A stretch of 64,000 bases of DNA from Aphanomyces cochlioides (lineage: Eukaryota; Oomycota; Saprolegniomycetes; Saprolegniales; Verrucalvaceae), in contig JAHQRK010000031.1 in NCBI GenBank assembly GCA_019828595.1, positions 1-64,000 on the forward strand, written 5' to 3'. Positions 1 through 15,000 of this stretch are shown here, piece by piece. The number at the start of each line of letters is the position of its first letter. The first letter of the stretch is position 1. Below the pieces are notes generated by a model. The model was not told where the DNA came from. It made no database searches and worked only from the letters and a program-made list of their open reading frames with translations. Both the position numbers and the translations under genes were made by a program.

Positions 1-3000
1 TTCATGTTGTGTTTTTGTCAAGTCAATCTATTATATTAACTTCCAATCATATTGCGTCATTCGTGTGATATAAATCATATCACAGTTGCAGTCATTCTAT
101 ACATCCGCCGCATTACTATAAAAACACGATCTTTCACATATTAGAGTGTGATAGGAAATCTATCACAGTTGCCTGAAAAACATTTTCAAAACAAGTTTTT
201 GACTTGATTTCAGTATACAGATCTGAAATGTGCAAAATTCTGAGCAACTGTGATAGCGATTCTATCACGGTTTCTCAACAAACAAATATTGGCAGATATG
301 AAGCTTTTCATTTAGTCGCCAGCATGAAGTCTAACCGAGAAACAAAGATGCTCTGAATAAATTTAACGTCTAGCACGGATATAAGCTAGGCTAGCTGCAG
401 CAGAACACGACACTTGTTGACGTTTTATGCGCTCACTCGCCTGCTTGTACTGTTAGCATATGTAAATGTCGAGCACAAAACACAAAGCATTGTGGATATC
501 TTGAAAACTATACGAATAGTCAATTTAAGGCATAAACAAAACTGTAGGAGTCATAAATAATGATGACGGATGTGATCTCCACACCTTCGCCACTACCTCA
601 TAACCCTATAAACTTTTGATGTTGCCAAAGTCTAAAAGAAATCTCGCATCCCCCCTTACAAGTTGAACAGTAGGTAGTAGGGCAATAATCTATTGAATCA
701 GCCCACGCACAATAAACACCTCTACAAGGTACATGACTCATTCACTTAGATTGCAGCGCATGAGTTCGATGTGTCAATATTACATGTACTCTTGTATAGC
801 CGGAGTGAGAAACGGCACAGAACAACGTGAGACAGAAAAGGAAAACTTTCGATTACAATTAGCATGAAGGAGGACTAGGCATGATAGTACATGTGCTCTT
901 CATGGGGTTCATGTTGTGTTTTCGTCAAGTCAATCTATTATATTAACTTCCAATCATATTGCGTCATTTGGTGTGATAGGAATCATATCACAGTTGCAGT
1001 CATTCTATACATCTGCTGCATCGATGATAAAAACACGATCTTTTTGTATTAGAGTGTGATAGGAAATCTATCACAGTTGCCTGAAAAACATTTTCAAAAC
1101 AAGTTTTTGACTTGATTTCAGTATACAGATCTGAAAATGTGCAAAATTCTGAGCAACTGTGATAGCGATTCTATCATGGTTTCTCAACAAACAAATATTG
1201 GCAGATATGAAGCTTTTCATTTAGTCGCCAGCATGAAGTCAACCGAGAAACAAAGATGCTCTGAATAAATTTAACGTCTAGCACGGATATAAGCTAGGCT
1301 AGCTGCAGCAGAACACGACACTTGTTGACGTTTTATGCGCTCACTCGCCTGCTTGTACTGTTAGCATATGTAAATGTCGAGCACAAAACACAAAGCATTG
1401 TGGATATCTTGAAAACTATACGAATAGTCAATTAAGGCATAAACAAAACTGTAGGAGTCATAAATAATGATGACGGATGTGATCTCCACACCTTCGCCAC
1501 TACCTCATAACCCTATAAACTTTTGATGTTGCCAAAGTCTAAAAGAAATCTCGCATCCCCCTCTACAAGTTGAACAGTAGGTAGTAGGGCAATAATCTAT
1601 TGAATCAGCCCACGCACAATAAACACCCTCTACAAGGTACATGACTCATTCACTTAGATTGCAGCGCATGAGTTCGATGTGTCAATATTACAAGTACTCT
1701 TGTATAGCCGGAGTGAGAAACGGCACAGAACAACGTGAGACAGAAAAGGAAAACTTTCGATTACAATTAGCATGAAGGAGGACTAGGCATGATAGTACTG
1801 CTGGTATGTGCTCTTCATGGGGTTCATGTTGTGTTTTCGTCAAGTCAATCTATTATATTAACTTCCAATCATATTGCGTCATTCGGTGTGATAGGAATCA
1901 TATCACAGTTGCAGTCATTCTATACATCTGCTGCATCTATGATAAAAACACGATCTTTTTGTATTAGAGTGTGATAGGAAATCTATCACAGTTGCCTGAA
2001 AAACATTTTCAAAACAAGTTTTTGACTTGATTTCAGTATACAGATCTGAAATGTGCAAAATTCTGAGCAACTGTGATAGCGATTCTATCACGGTTTCTCA
2101 ACAAACAAATATTGGCAGATATGAAGCTTTTCATTTAGTCGCCAGCATGAAGTCTAACCGAGAAACAAAGATGCTCTGAATAAATTTAACGTCTAGCACG
2201 GATATAAGCTAGGCTAGCTGCAGCAGAACACGACACTTGTTGACGTTTTATGCGCTCACTCGCCTGCTTGTACTGTTAGCATATGTAAATGTCGAGCACA
2301 AAACACAAAGCATTGTGGATATCTTGAAAACTATACGAATAGTCAATTAAGGCATAAACAAAACTGTAGGAGTCATAAATAATGATGACGGATGTGATCT
2401 CCACACCTTCGCCACTACCTCATAACCCTATAAACTTTTGATGTTGCCAAAGTCTAAAAGAAATCTCGCATCCCCCTCTACAAGTTGAACAGTAGGTAGT
2501 AGGGCAATAATCTATTGAATCAGCCCACGCACAATAAACACCCTCTACAAGGTACATGACTCATTCACTTAGATTGCAGCGCATGAGTTCGATGTGTCAA
2601 TATTACATGTACTCTTGTATAGCCGGAGTGAGAAACGGCACAGAACAACGTGAGACAGAAAAGGAAAACTTTCGATTACAATTAGCATGAAGGAGGACTA
2701 GGCATGATAGTACATGTGCTCTTCATGGGGTTCATGTTGTGTTTTCGTCAAGTCAATCTATTATATTAACTTCCAATCATATTGCGTCATTCGGTGTGAT
2801 AGGAATCATATCACAGTTGCAGTCATTCTATACATCTGCTGCATCTATGATAAAAACACGATCTTTTTGTATTAGAGTGTGATAGGAAATCTATCACAGT
2901 TGCCTGAAAAACATTTTCAAAACAAGTTTTTGACTTGATTTCAGTATACAGATCTGAAATGTGCAAAATTCTGAGCAACTGTGATAGCGATTCTATCACG

Positions 3001-6000
3001 GTTTCTCAACAAACAAATATTGGCAGATATGAAGCTTTTCATTTAGTCGCCAGCATGAAGTCTAACCGAGAAACAAAGATGCTCTGAATAAATTTAACGT
3101 CTAGCACGGATATAAGCTAGGCTAGCTGCAGCAGAACACGACACTTGTTGACGTTTTATGCGCTCACTCGCCTGCTTGTACTGTTAGCATATGTAAATGT
3201 CGAGCACAAAACACAAAGCATTGTGGATATCTTGAAAACTATACGAATAGTCAATTAAGGCATAAACAAAACTGTAGGAGTCATAAATAATGATGACGGA
3301 TGTGATCTCCACACCTTCGCCACTACCTCATAACCCTATAAACTTTTGATGTTGCCAAAGTCTAAAAGAAATCTCGCATCCCCCTCTACAAGTTGAACAG
3401 TAGGTAGTAGGGCAATAATCTATTGAATCAGCCCACGCACAATAAACACCCTCTACAAGGTACATGACTCATTCACTTAGATTGCAGCGCATGAGTTCGA
3501 TGTGTCAATATTACATGTACTCTTGTATAGCCGGAGTGAGAAACGGCACAGAACAACGTGAGACAGAAAAGGAAAACTTTCGATTACAATTAGCATGAAG
3601 GAGGACTAGGCATGATAGTACTGCTGGTATGTGCTCTTCATGGGGTTCATGTTGTGTTTTCGTCAAGTCAATCTATTATATTAACTTCCAATCATATTGC
3701 GTCATTCGGTGTGATAGGAATCATATCACAGTTGCAGTCATTCTATACATCTGCTGCATCTATGATAAAAACACGATCTTTTTGTATTAGAGTGTGATAG
3801 GAAATCTATCACAGTTGCCTGAAAAACATTTTCAAAACAAGTTTTTGACTTGATTTCAGTATACAGATCTGAAATGTGCAAAATTCTGAGCAACTGTGAT
3901 AGCGATTCTATCACGGTTTCTCAACAAACAAATATTGGCAGATATGAAGCTTTTCATTTAGTCGCCAGCATGAAGTCTAACCGAGAAACAAAGATGCTCT
4001 GAATAAATTTAACGTCTAGCACGGATATAAGCTAGGCTAGCTGCAGCAGAACACGACACTTGTTGACGTTTTATGCGCTCACTCGCCTGCTTGTACTGTT
4101 AGCATATGTAAATGTCGAGCACAAAACACAAAGCATTGTGGATATCTTGAAAACTATACGAATAGTCAATTAAGGCATAAACAAAACTGTAGGAGTCATA
4201 AATAATGATGACGGATGTGATCTCCACACCTTCGCCACTACCTCATAACCCTATAAACTTTTGATGTTGCCAAAGTCTAAAAGAAATCTCGCATCCCCTC
4301 TACAAGTTGAACAGTAGGTAGTAGGGCAATAATCTATTGAATCAGCCCACGCACAATAAACACCCTCTACAAGGTACATGACTCATTCACTTAGATTGCA
4401 GCGCATGAGTTCGATGTGTCAATATTACAAGTACTCTTGTATAGCCGGAGTGAGAAACGGCACAGAACAACGTGAGACAGAAAAGGAAAACTTTCGATTA
4501 CAATTAGCATGAAGGAGGACTAGGCATGATAGTACATGTGCTCTTCATGGGGTTCATGTTGTGTTTTCGTCAAGTCAATCTATTATATTAACTTCCAATC
4601 ATATTGCGTCATTCGGTGTGATAGGAATCATATCACAGTTGCAGTCATTCTATACATCTGCTGCATCTATGATAAAAACACGATCTTTTTGTATTAGAGT
4701 GTGATAGGAAATCTATCACAGTTGCCTGAAAAACATTTTCAAAACAAGTTTTTGACTTGATTTCAGTATACAGATCTGAAATGTGCAAAATTCTGAGCAA
4801 CTGTGATAGCGATTCTATCACGGTTTCTCAACAAACAAATATTGGCAGATATGAAGCTTTTCATTTAGTCGCCAGCATGAAGTCTAACCGAGAAACAAAG
4901 ATGCTCTGAATAAATTTAACGTCTAGCACGGATATAAGCTAGGCTAGCTGCAGCAGAACACGACACTTGTTGACGTTTTATGCGCTCACTCGCCTGCTTG
5001 TACTGTTAGCATATGTAAATGTCGAGCACAAAACACAAAGCATTGTGGATATCTTGAAAACTATACGAATAGTCAATTAAGGCATAAACAAAACTGTAGG
5101 AGTCATAAATAATGATGACGGATGTGATCTCCACACCTTCGCCACTACCTCATAACCCTATAAACTTTTGATGTTGCCAAAGTCTAAAAGAAATCTCGCA
5201 TCCCCCTCTACAAGTTGAACAGTAGGTAGTAGGGCAATAATCTATTGAATCAGCCCACGCACAATAAACACCCTCTACAAGGTACATGACTCATTCACTT
5301 AGATTGCAGCGCATGAGTTCGATGTGTCAATATTACAAGTACTCTTGTATAGCCGGAGTGAGAAACGGCACAGAACAACGTGAGACAGAAAAGGAAAACT
5401 TTCGATTACAATTAGCATGAAGGAGGACTAGGCATGATAGTACTGCTGGTATGTGCTCTTCATGGGGTTCATGTTGTGTTTTCGTCAAGTCAATCTATTA
5501 TATTAACTTCCAATCATATTGCGTCATTCGGTGTGATAGGAATCATATCACAGTTGCAGTCATTCTATACATCTGCTGCATCTATGATAAAAACACGATC
5601 TTTTTGTATTAGAGTGTGATAGGAAATCTATCACAGTTGCCTGAAAAACATTTTCAAAACAAGTTTTTGACTTGATTTCAGTATACAGATCTGAAATGTG
5701 CAAAATTCTGAGCAACTGTGATAGCGATTCTATCACGGTTTCTCAACAAACAAATATTGGCAGATATGAAGCTTTTCATTTAGTCGCCAGCATGAAGTCT
5801 AACCGAGAAACAAAGATGCTCTGAATAAATTTAACGTCTAGCACGGATATAAGCTAGGCTAGCTGCAGCAGAACACGACACTTGTTGACGTTTTATGCGC
5901 TCACTCGCCTGCTTGTACTGTTAGCATATGTAAATGTCGAGCACAAAACACAAAGCATTGTGGATATCTTGAAAACTATACGAATAGTCAATTAAGGCAT

Positions 6001-9000
6001 AAACAAAACTGTAGGAGTCATAAATAATGATGACGGATGTGATCTCCACACCTTCGCCACTACCTCATAACCCTATAAACTTTTGATGTTGCCAAAGTCT
6101 AAAAGAAATCTCGCATCCCCCTCTACAAGTTGAACAGTAGGTAGTAGGGCAATAATCTATTGAATCAGCCCACGCACAATAAACACCCTCTACAAGGTAC
6201 ATGACTCATTCACTTAGATTGCAGCGCATGAGTTCGATGTGTCAATATTACATGTACTCTTGTATAGCCGGAGTGAGAAACGGCACAGAACAACGTGAGA
6301 CAGAAAAGGAAAACTTTCGATTACAATTAGCATGAAGGAGGACTAGGCATGATAGTACTGCTGGTATGTGCTCTTCATGGGGTTCATGTTGTGTTTTCGT
6401 CAAGTCAATCTATTATATTAACTTCCAATCATATTGCGTCATTCGGTGTGATAGGAATCATATCACAGTTGCAGTCATTCTATACATCTGCTGCATCTAT
6501 GATAAAAACACGATCTTTTTGTATTAGAGTGTGATAGGAAATCTATCACAGTTGCCTGAAAAACATTTTCAAAACAAGTTTTTGACTTGATTTCAGTATA
6601 CAGATCTGAAATGTGCAAAATTCTGAGCAACTGTGATAGCGATTCTATCACGGTTTCTCAACAAACAAATATTGGCAGATATGAAGCTTTTCATTTAGTC
6701 GCCAGCATGAAGTCTAACCGAGAAACAAAGATGCTCTGAATAAATTTAACGTCTAGCACGGATATAAGCTAGGCTAGCTGCAGCAGAACACGACACTTGT
6801 TGACGTTTTATGCGCTCACTCGCCTGCTTGTACTGTTAGCATATGTAAATGTCGAGCACAAAACACAAAGCATTGTGGATATCTTGAAAACTATACGAAT
6901 AGTCAATTAAGGCATAAACAAAACTGTAGGAGTCATAAATAATGATGACGGATGTGATCTCCACACCTTCGCCACTACCTCATAACCCTATAAACTTTTG
7001 ATGTTGCCAAAGTCTAAAAGAAATCTCGCATCCCCCTCTACAAGTTGAACAGTAGGTAGTAGGGCAATAATCTATTGAATCAGCCCACGCACAATAAACA
7101 CCCTCTACAAGGTACATGACTCATTCACTTAGATTGCAGCGCATGAGTTCGATGTGTCAATATTACATGTACTCTTGTATAGCCGGAGTGAGAAACGGCA
7201 CAGAACAACGTGAGACAGAAAAGGAAAACTTTCGATTACAATTAGCATGAAGGAGGACTAGGCATGATAGTACTGCTGGTATGTGCTCTTCATGGGGTTC
7301 ATGTTGTGTTTTCGTCAAGTCAATCTATTATATTAACTTCCAATCATATTGCGTCATTCGGTGTGATAGGAATCATATCACAGTTGCAGTCATTCTATAC
7401 ATCTGCTGCATCTATGATAAAAACACGATCTTTTTGTATTAGAGTGTGATAGGAAATCTATCACAGTTGCCTGAAAAACATTTTCAAAACAAGTTTTTGA
7501 CTTGATTTCAGTATACAGATCTGAAATGTGCAAAATTCTGAGCAACTGTGATAGCGATTCTATCACGGTTTCTCAACAAACAAATATTGGCAGATATGAA
7601 GCTTTTCATTTAGTCGCCAGCATGAAGTCTAACCGAGAAACAAAGATGCTCTGAATAAATTTAACGTCTAGCACGGATATAAGCTAGGCTAGCTGCAGCA
7701 GAACACGACACTTGTTGACGTTTTATGCGCTCACTCGCCTGCTTGTACTGTTAGCATATGTAAATGTCGAGCACAAAACACAAAGCATTGTGGATATCTT
7801 GAAAACTATACGAATAGTCAATTAAGGCATAAACAAAACTGTAGGAGTCATAAATAATGATGACGGATGTGATCTCCACACCTTCGCCACTACCTCATAA
7901 CCCTATAAACTTTTGATGTTGCCAAAGTCTAAAAGAAATCTCGCATCCCCCTCTACAAGTTGAACAGTAGGTAGTAGGGCAATAATCTATTGAATCAGCC
8001 CACGCACAATAAACACCCTCTACAAGGTACATGACTCATTCACTTAGATTGCAGCGCATGATTTCGATGTGTCAATATTACAAGTACTCTTGTATAGCCG
8101 GAGTGAGAAACGGCACAGAACAACGTGAGACAGAAAAGGAAAACTTTCGATTACAATTAGCATGAAGGAGGACTAGGCATGATAGTACATGTGCTCTTCA
8201 TGGGGTTCATGTTGTGTTTTCGTCAAGTCAATCTATTATATTAACTTCCAATCATATTGCGTCATTCGGTGTGATAGGAATCATATCACAGTTGCAGTCA
8301 TTCTATACATCTGCTGCATCTATGATAAAAACACGATCTTTTTGTATTAGAGTGTGATAGGAAATCTATCACAGTTGCCTGAAAAACATTTTCAAAACAA
8401 GTTTTTGACTTGATTTCAGTATACAGATCTGAAATGTGCAAAATTCTGAGCAACTGTGATAGCGATTCTATCACGGTTTCTCAACAAACAAATATTGGCA
8501 GATATGAAGCTTTTCATTTAGTCGCCAGCATGAAGTCTAACCGAGAAACAAAGATGCTCTGAATAAATTTAACGTCTAGCACGGATATAAGCTAGGCTAG
8601 CTGCAGCAGAACACGACACTTGTTGACGTTTTATGCGCTCACTCGCCTGCTTGTACTGTTAGCATATGTAAATGTCGAGCACAAAACACAAAGCATTGTG
8701 GATATCTTGAAAACTATACGAATAGTCAATTAAGGCATAAACAAAACTGTAGGAGTCATAAATAATGATGACGGATGTGATCTCCACACCTTCGCCACTA
8801 CCTCATAACCCTATAAACTTTTGATGTTGCCAAAGTCTAAAAGAAATCTCGCATCCCCCTCTACAAGTTGAACAGTAGGTAGTAGGGCAATAATCTATTG
8901 AATCAGCCCACGCACAATAAACACCCTCTACAAGGTACATGACTCATTCACTTAGATTGCAGCGCATGAGTTCGATGTGTCAATATTACAAGTACTCTTG

Positions 9001-12000
9001 TATAGCCGGAGTGAGAAACGGCACAGAACAACGTGAGACAGAAAAGGAAAACTTTCGATTACAATTAGCATGAAGGAGGACTAGGCATGATAGTACTGCT
9101 GGTATGTGCTCTTCATGGGGTTCATGTTGTGTTTTCGTCAAGTCAATCTATTATATTAACTTCCAATCATATTGCGTCATTCGGTGTGATAGGAATCATA
9201 TCACAGTTGCAGTCATTCTATACATCTGCTGCATCTATGATAAAAACACGATCTTTTTGTATTAGAGTGTGATAGGAAATCTATCACAGTTGCCTGAAAA
9301 ACATTTTCAAAACAAGTTTTTGACTTGATTTCAGTATACAGATCTGAAATGTGCAAAATTCTGAGCAACTGTGATAGCGATTCTATCACGGTTTCTCAAC
9401 AAACAAATATTGGCAGATATGAAGCTTTTCATTTAGTCGCCAGCATGAAGTCTAACCGAGAAACAAAGATGCTCTGAATAAATTTAACGTCTAGCACGGA
9501 TATAAGCTAGGCTAGCTGCAGCAGAACACGACACTTGTTGACGTTTTATGCGCTCACTCGCCTGCTTGTACTGTTAGCATATGTAAATGTCGAGCACAAA
9601 ACACAAAGCATTGTGGATATCTTGAAAACTATACGAATAGTCAATTAAGGCATAAACAAAACTGTAGGAGTCATAAATAATGATGACGGATGTGATCTCC
9701 ACACCTTCGCCACTACCTCATAACCCTATAAACTTTTGATGTTGCCAAAGTCTAAAAGAAATCTCGCATCCCCTCTACAAGTTGAACAGTAGGTAGTAGG
9801 GCAATAATCTATTGAATCAGCCCACGCACAATAAACACCCTCTACAAGGTACATGACTCATTCACTTAGATTGCAGCGCATGAGTTCGATGTGTCAATAT
9901 TACAAGTACTCTTGTATAGCCGGAGTGAGAAACGGCACAGAACAACGTGAGACAGAAAAGGAAAACTTTCGATTACAATTAGCATGAAGGAGGACTAGGC
10001 ATGATAGTACTGCTGGTATGTGCTCTTCATGGGGTTCATGTTGTGTTTTCGTCAAGTCAATCTATTATATTAACTTCCAATCATATTGCGTCATTCGGTG
10101 TGATAGGAATCATATCACAGTTGCAGTCATTCTATACATCTGCTGCATCTATGATAAAAACACGATCTTTTTGTATTAGAGTGTGATAGGAAATCTATCA
10201 CAGTTGCCTGAAAAACATTTTCAAAACAAGTTTTTGACTTGATTTCAGTATACAGATCTGAAATGTGCAAAATTCTGAGCAACTGTGATAGCGATTCTAT
10301 CACGGTTTCTCAACAAACAAATATTGGCAGATATGAAGCTTTTCATTTAGTCGCCAGCATGAAGTCTAACCGAGAAACAAAGATGCTCTGAATAAATTTA
10401 ACGTCTAGCACGGATATAAGCTAGGCTAGCTGCAGCAGAACACGACACTTGTTGACGTTTTATGCGCTCACTCGCCTGCTTGTACTGTTAGCATATGTAA
10501 ATGTCGAGCACAAAACAAAGCATTGTGGATATCTTGAAAACTATACGAATAGTCAATTAAGGCATAAACAAAACTGTAGGAGTCATAAATAATGATGACG
10601 GATGTGATCTCCACACCTTCGCCACTACCTCATAACCCTATAAACTTTTGATGTTGCCAAAGTCTAAAAGAAATCTCGCATCCCCCTCTACAAGTTGAAC
10701 AGTAGGTAGTAGGGCAATAATCTATTGAATCAGCCCACGCACAATAAACACCCTCTACAAGGTACATGACTCATTCACTTAGATTGCAGCGCATGAGTTC
10801 GATGTGTCAATATTACAAGTACTCTTGTATAGCCGGAGTGAGAAACGGCACAGAACAACGTGAGACAGAAAAGGAAAACTTTCGATTACAATTAGCATGA
10901 AGGAGGACTAGGCATGATAGTACTGCTGGTATGTGCTCTTCATGGGGTTCATGTTGTGTTTTCGTCAAGTCAATCTATTATATTAACTTCCAATCATATT
11001 GCGTCATTCGGTGTGATAGGAATCATATCACAGTTGCAGTCATTCTATACATCTGCTGCATCTATGATAAAAACACGATCTTTTTGTATTAGAGTGTGAT
11101 AGGAAATCTATCACAGTTGCCTGAAAAACATTTTCAAAACAAGTTTTTGACTTGATTTCAGTATACAGATCTGAAATGTGCAAAATTCTGAGCAACTGTG
11201 ATAGCGATTCTATCACGGTTTCTCAACAAACAAATATTGGCAGATATGAAGCTTTTCATTTAGTCGCCAGCATGAAGTCTAACCGAGAAACAAAGATGCT
11301 CTGAATAAATTTAACGTCTAGCACGGATATAAGCTAGGCTAGCTGCAGCAGAACACGACACTTGTTGACGTTTTATGCGCTCACTCGCCTGCTTGTACTG
11401 TTAGCATATGTAAATGTCGAGCACAAAACACAAAGCATTGTGGATATCTTGAAAACTATACGAATAGTCAATTAAGGCATAAACAAAACTGTAGGAGTCA
11501 TAAATAATGATGACGGATGTGATCTCCACACCTTCGCCACTACCTCATAACCCTATAAACTTTTGATGTTGCCAAAGTCTAAAAGAAATCTCGCATCCCC
11601 CTCTACAAGTTGAACAGTAGGTAGTAGGGCAATAATCTATTGAATCAGCCCACGCACAATAAACACCCTCTACAAGGTACATGACTCATTCACTTAGATT
11701 GCAGCGCATGAGTTCGATGTGTCAATATTACATGTACTCTTGTATAGCCGGAGTGAGAAACGGCACAGAACAACGTGAGACAGAAAAGGAAAACTTTCGA
11801 TTACAATTAGCATGAAGGAGGACTAGGCATGATAGTACTGCTGGTATGTGCTCTTCATGGGGTTCATGTTGTGTTTTCGTCAAGTCAATCTATTATATTA
11901 ACTTCCAATCATATTGCGTCATTCGGTGTGATAGGAATCATATCACAGTTGCAGTCATTCTATACATCTGCTGCATCTATGATAAAAACACGATCTTTTT

Positions 12001-15000
12001 GTATTAGAGTGTGATAGGAAATCTATCACAGTTGCCTGAAAAACATTTTCAAAACAAGTTTTTGACTTGATTTCAGTATACAGATCTGAAATGTGCAAAA
12101 TTCTGAGCAACTGTGATAGAGATTCTATCACGGTTTCTCAACAAACAAATATTGGCAGATATGAAGCTTTTCATTTAGTCGCCAGCATGAAGTCTAACCG
12201 AGAAACAAAGATGCTCTGAATAAATTTAACGTCTAGCACGGATATAAGCTAGGCTAGCTGCAGCAGAACACGACACTTGTTGACGTTTTATGCGCTCACT
12301 CGCCTGCTTGTACTGTTAGCATATGTAAATGTCGAGCACAAAACACAAAGCATTGTGGATATCTTGAAAACTATACGAATAGTCAATTAAGGCATAAACA
12401 AAACTGTAGGAGTCATAAATAATGATGACGGATGTGATCTCCACACCTTCGCCACTACCTCATAACCCTATAAACTTTTGATGTTGCCAAAGTCTAAAAG
12501 AAATCTCGCATCCCCCTCTACAAGTTGAACAGTAGGTAGTAGGGCAATAATCTATTGAATCAGCCCACGCACAATAAACACCCTCTACAAGGTACATGAC
12601 TCATTCACTTAGATTGCAGCGCATGAGTTCGATGTGTCAATATTACATGTACTCTTGTATAGCCGGAGTGAGAAACGGCACAGAACAACGTGAGACAGAA
12701 AAGGAAAACTTTCGATTACAATTAGCATGAAGGAGGACTAGGCATGATAGTACATGTGCTCTTCATGGGGTTCATGTTGTGTTTTCGTCAAGTCAATCTA
12801 TTATATTAACTTCCAATCATATTGCGTCATTCGGTGTGATAGGAATCATATCACAGTTGCAGTCATTCTATACATCTGCTGCATCTATGATAAAAACACG
12901 ATCTTTTTGTATTAGAGTGTGATAGGAAATCTATCACAGTTGCCTGAAAAACATTTTCAAAACAAGTTTTTGACTTGATTTCAGTATACAGATCTGAAAT
13001 GTGCAAAATTCTGAGCAACTGTGATAGAGATTCTATCACGGTTTCTCAACAAACAAATATTGGCAGATATGAAGCTTTTCATTTAGTCGCCAGCATGAAG
13101 TCTAACCGAGAAACAAAGATGCTCTGAATAAATTTAACGTCTAGCACGGATATAAGCTAGGCTAGCTGCAGCAGAACACGACACTTGTTGACGTTTTATG
13201 CGCTCACTCGCCTGCTTGTACTGTTAGCATATGTAAATGTCGAGCACAAAACACAAAGCATTGTGGATATCTTGAAAACTATACGAATAGTCAATTAAGG
13301 CATAAACAAAACTGTAGGAGTCATAAATAATGATGACGGATGTGATCTCCACACCTTCGCCACTACCTCATAACCCTATAAACTTTTGATGTTGCCAAAG
13401 TCTAAAAGAAATCTCGCATCCCCCTCTACAAGTTGAACAGTAGGTAGTAGGGCAATAATCTATTGAATCAGCCCACGCACAATAAACACCCTCTACAAGG
13501 TACATGACTCATTCACTTAGATTGCAGCGCATGAGTTCGATGTGTCAATATTACAAGTACTCTTGTATAGCCGGAGTGAGAAACGGCACAGAACAACGTG
13601 AGACAGAAAAGGAAAACTTTCGATTACAATTAGCATGAAGGAGGACTAGGCATGATAGTACTGCTGGTATGTGCTCTTCATGGGGTTCATGTTGTGTTTT
13701 CGTCAAGTCAATCTATTATATTAACTTCCAATCATATTGCGTCATTCGGTGTGATAGGAATCATATCACAGTTGCAGTCATTCTATACATCTGCTGCATC
13801 TATGATAAAAACACGATCTTTTTGTATTAGAGTGTGATAGGAAATCTATCACAGTTGCCTGAAAAACATTTTCAAAACAAGTTTTTGACTTGATTTCAGT
13901 ATACAGATCTGAAATGTGCAAAATTCTGAGCAACTGTGATAGAGATTCTATCACGGTTTCTCAACAAACAAATATTGGCAGATATGAAGCTTTTCATTTA
14001 GTCGCCAGCATGAAGTCTAACCGAGAAACAAAGATGCTCTGAATAAATTTAACGTCTAGCACGGATATAAGCTAGGCTAGCTGCAGCAGAACACGACACT
14101 TGTTGACGTTTTATGCGCTCACTCGCCTGCTTGTACTGTTAGCATATGTAAATGTCGAGCACAAAACACAAAGCATTGTGGATATCTTGAAAACTATACG
14201 AATAGTCAATTAAGGCATAAACAAAACTGTAGGAGTCATAAATAATGATGACGGATGTGATCTCCACACCTTCGCCACTACCTCATAACCCTATAAACTT
14301 TTGATGTTGCCAAAGTCTAAAAGAAATCTCGCATCCCCCTCTACAAGTTGAACAGTAGGTAGTAGGGCAATAATCTATTGAATCAGCCCACGCACAATAA
14401 ACACCCTCTACAAGGTACATGACTCATTCACTTAGATTGCAGCGCATGAGTTCGATGTGTCAATATTACATGTACTCTTGTATAGCCGGAGTGAGAAACG
14501 GCACAGAACAACGTGAGACAGAAAAGGAAAACTTTCGATTACAATTAGCATGAAGGAGGACTAGGCATGATAGTACTGCTGGTATGTGCTCTTCATGGGG
14601 TTCATGTTGTGTTTTCGTCAAGTCAATCTATTATATTAACTTCCAATCATATTGCGTCATTCGGTGTGATAGGAATCATATCACAGTTGCAGTCATTCTA
14701 TACATCTGCTGCATCTATGATAAAAACACGATCTTTTTGTATTAGAGTGTGATAGGAAATCTATCACAGTTGCCTGAAAAACATTTTCAAAACAAGTTTT
14801 TGACTTGATTTCAGTATACAGATCTGAAATGTGCAAAATTCTGAGCAACTGTGATAGCGATTCTATCACGGTTTCTCAACAAACAAATATTGGCAGATAT
14901 GAAGCTTTTCATTTAGTCGCCAGCATGAAGTCTAACCGAGAAACAAAGATGCTCTGAATAAATTTAACGTCTAGCACGGATATAAGCTAGGCTAGCTGCA

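Noticed and set aside
973..997. Similarity of the dyad to the bacterial CRP site (TGTGA...TCACA)
   Set aside because: The spacing between half sites is about 11 bp instead of 6, and everything else in the window is eukaryotic. The resemblance is superficial.
1789..1974. 61-codon frame repeated in 13 satellite units
   Set aside because: It exists only where the 7-bp insert is present and is frameshifted in the more numerous short units. It overlaps the dyad motifs and has no coding signature beyond the repeat's own conservation.
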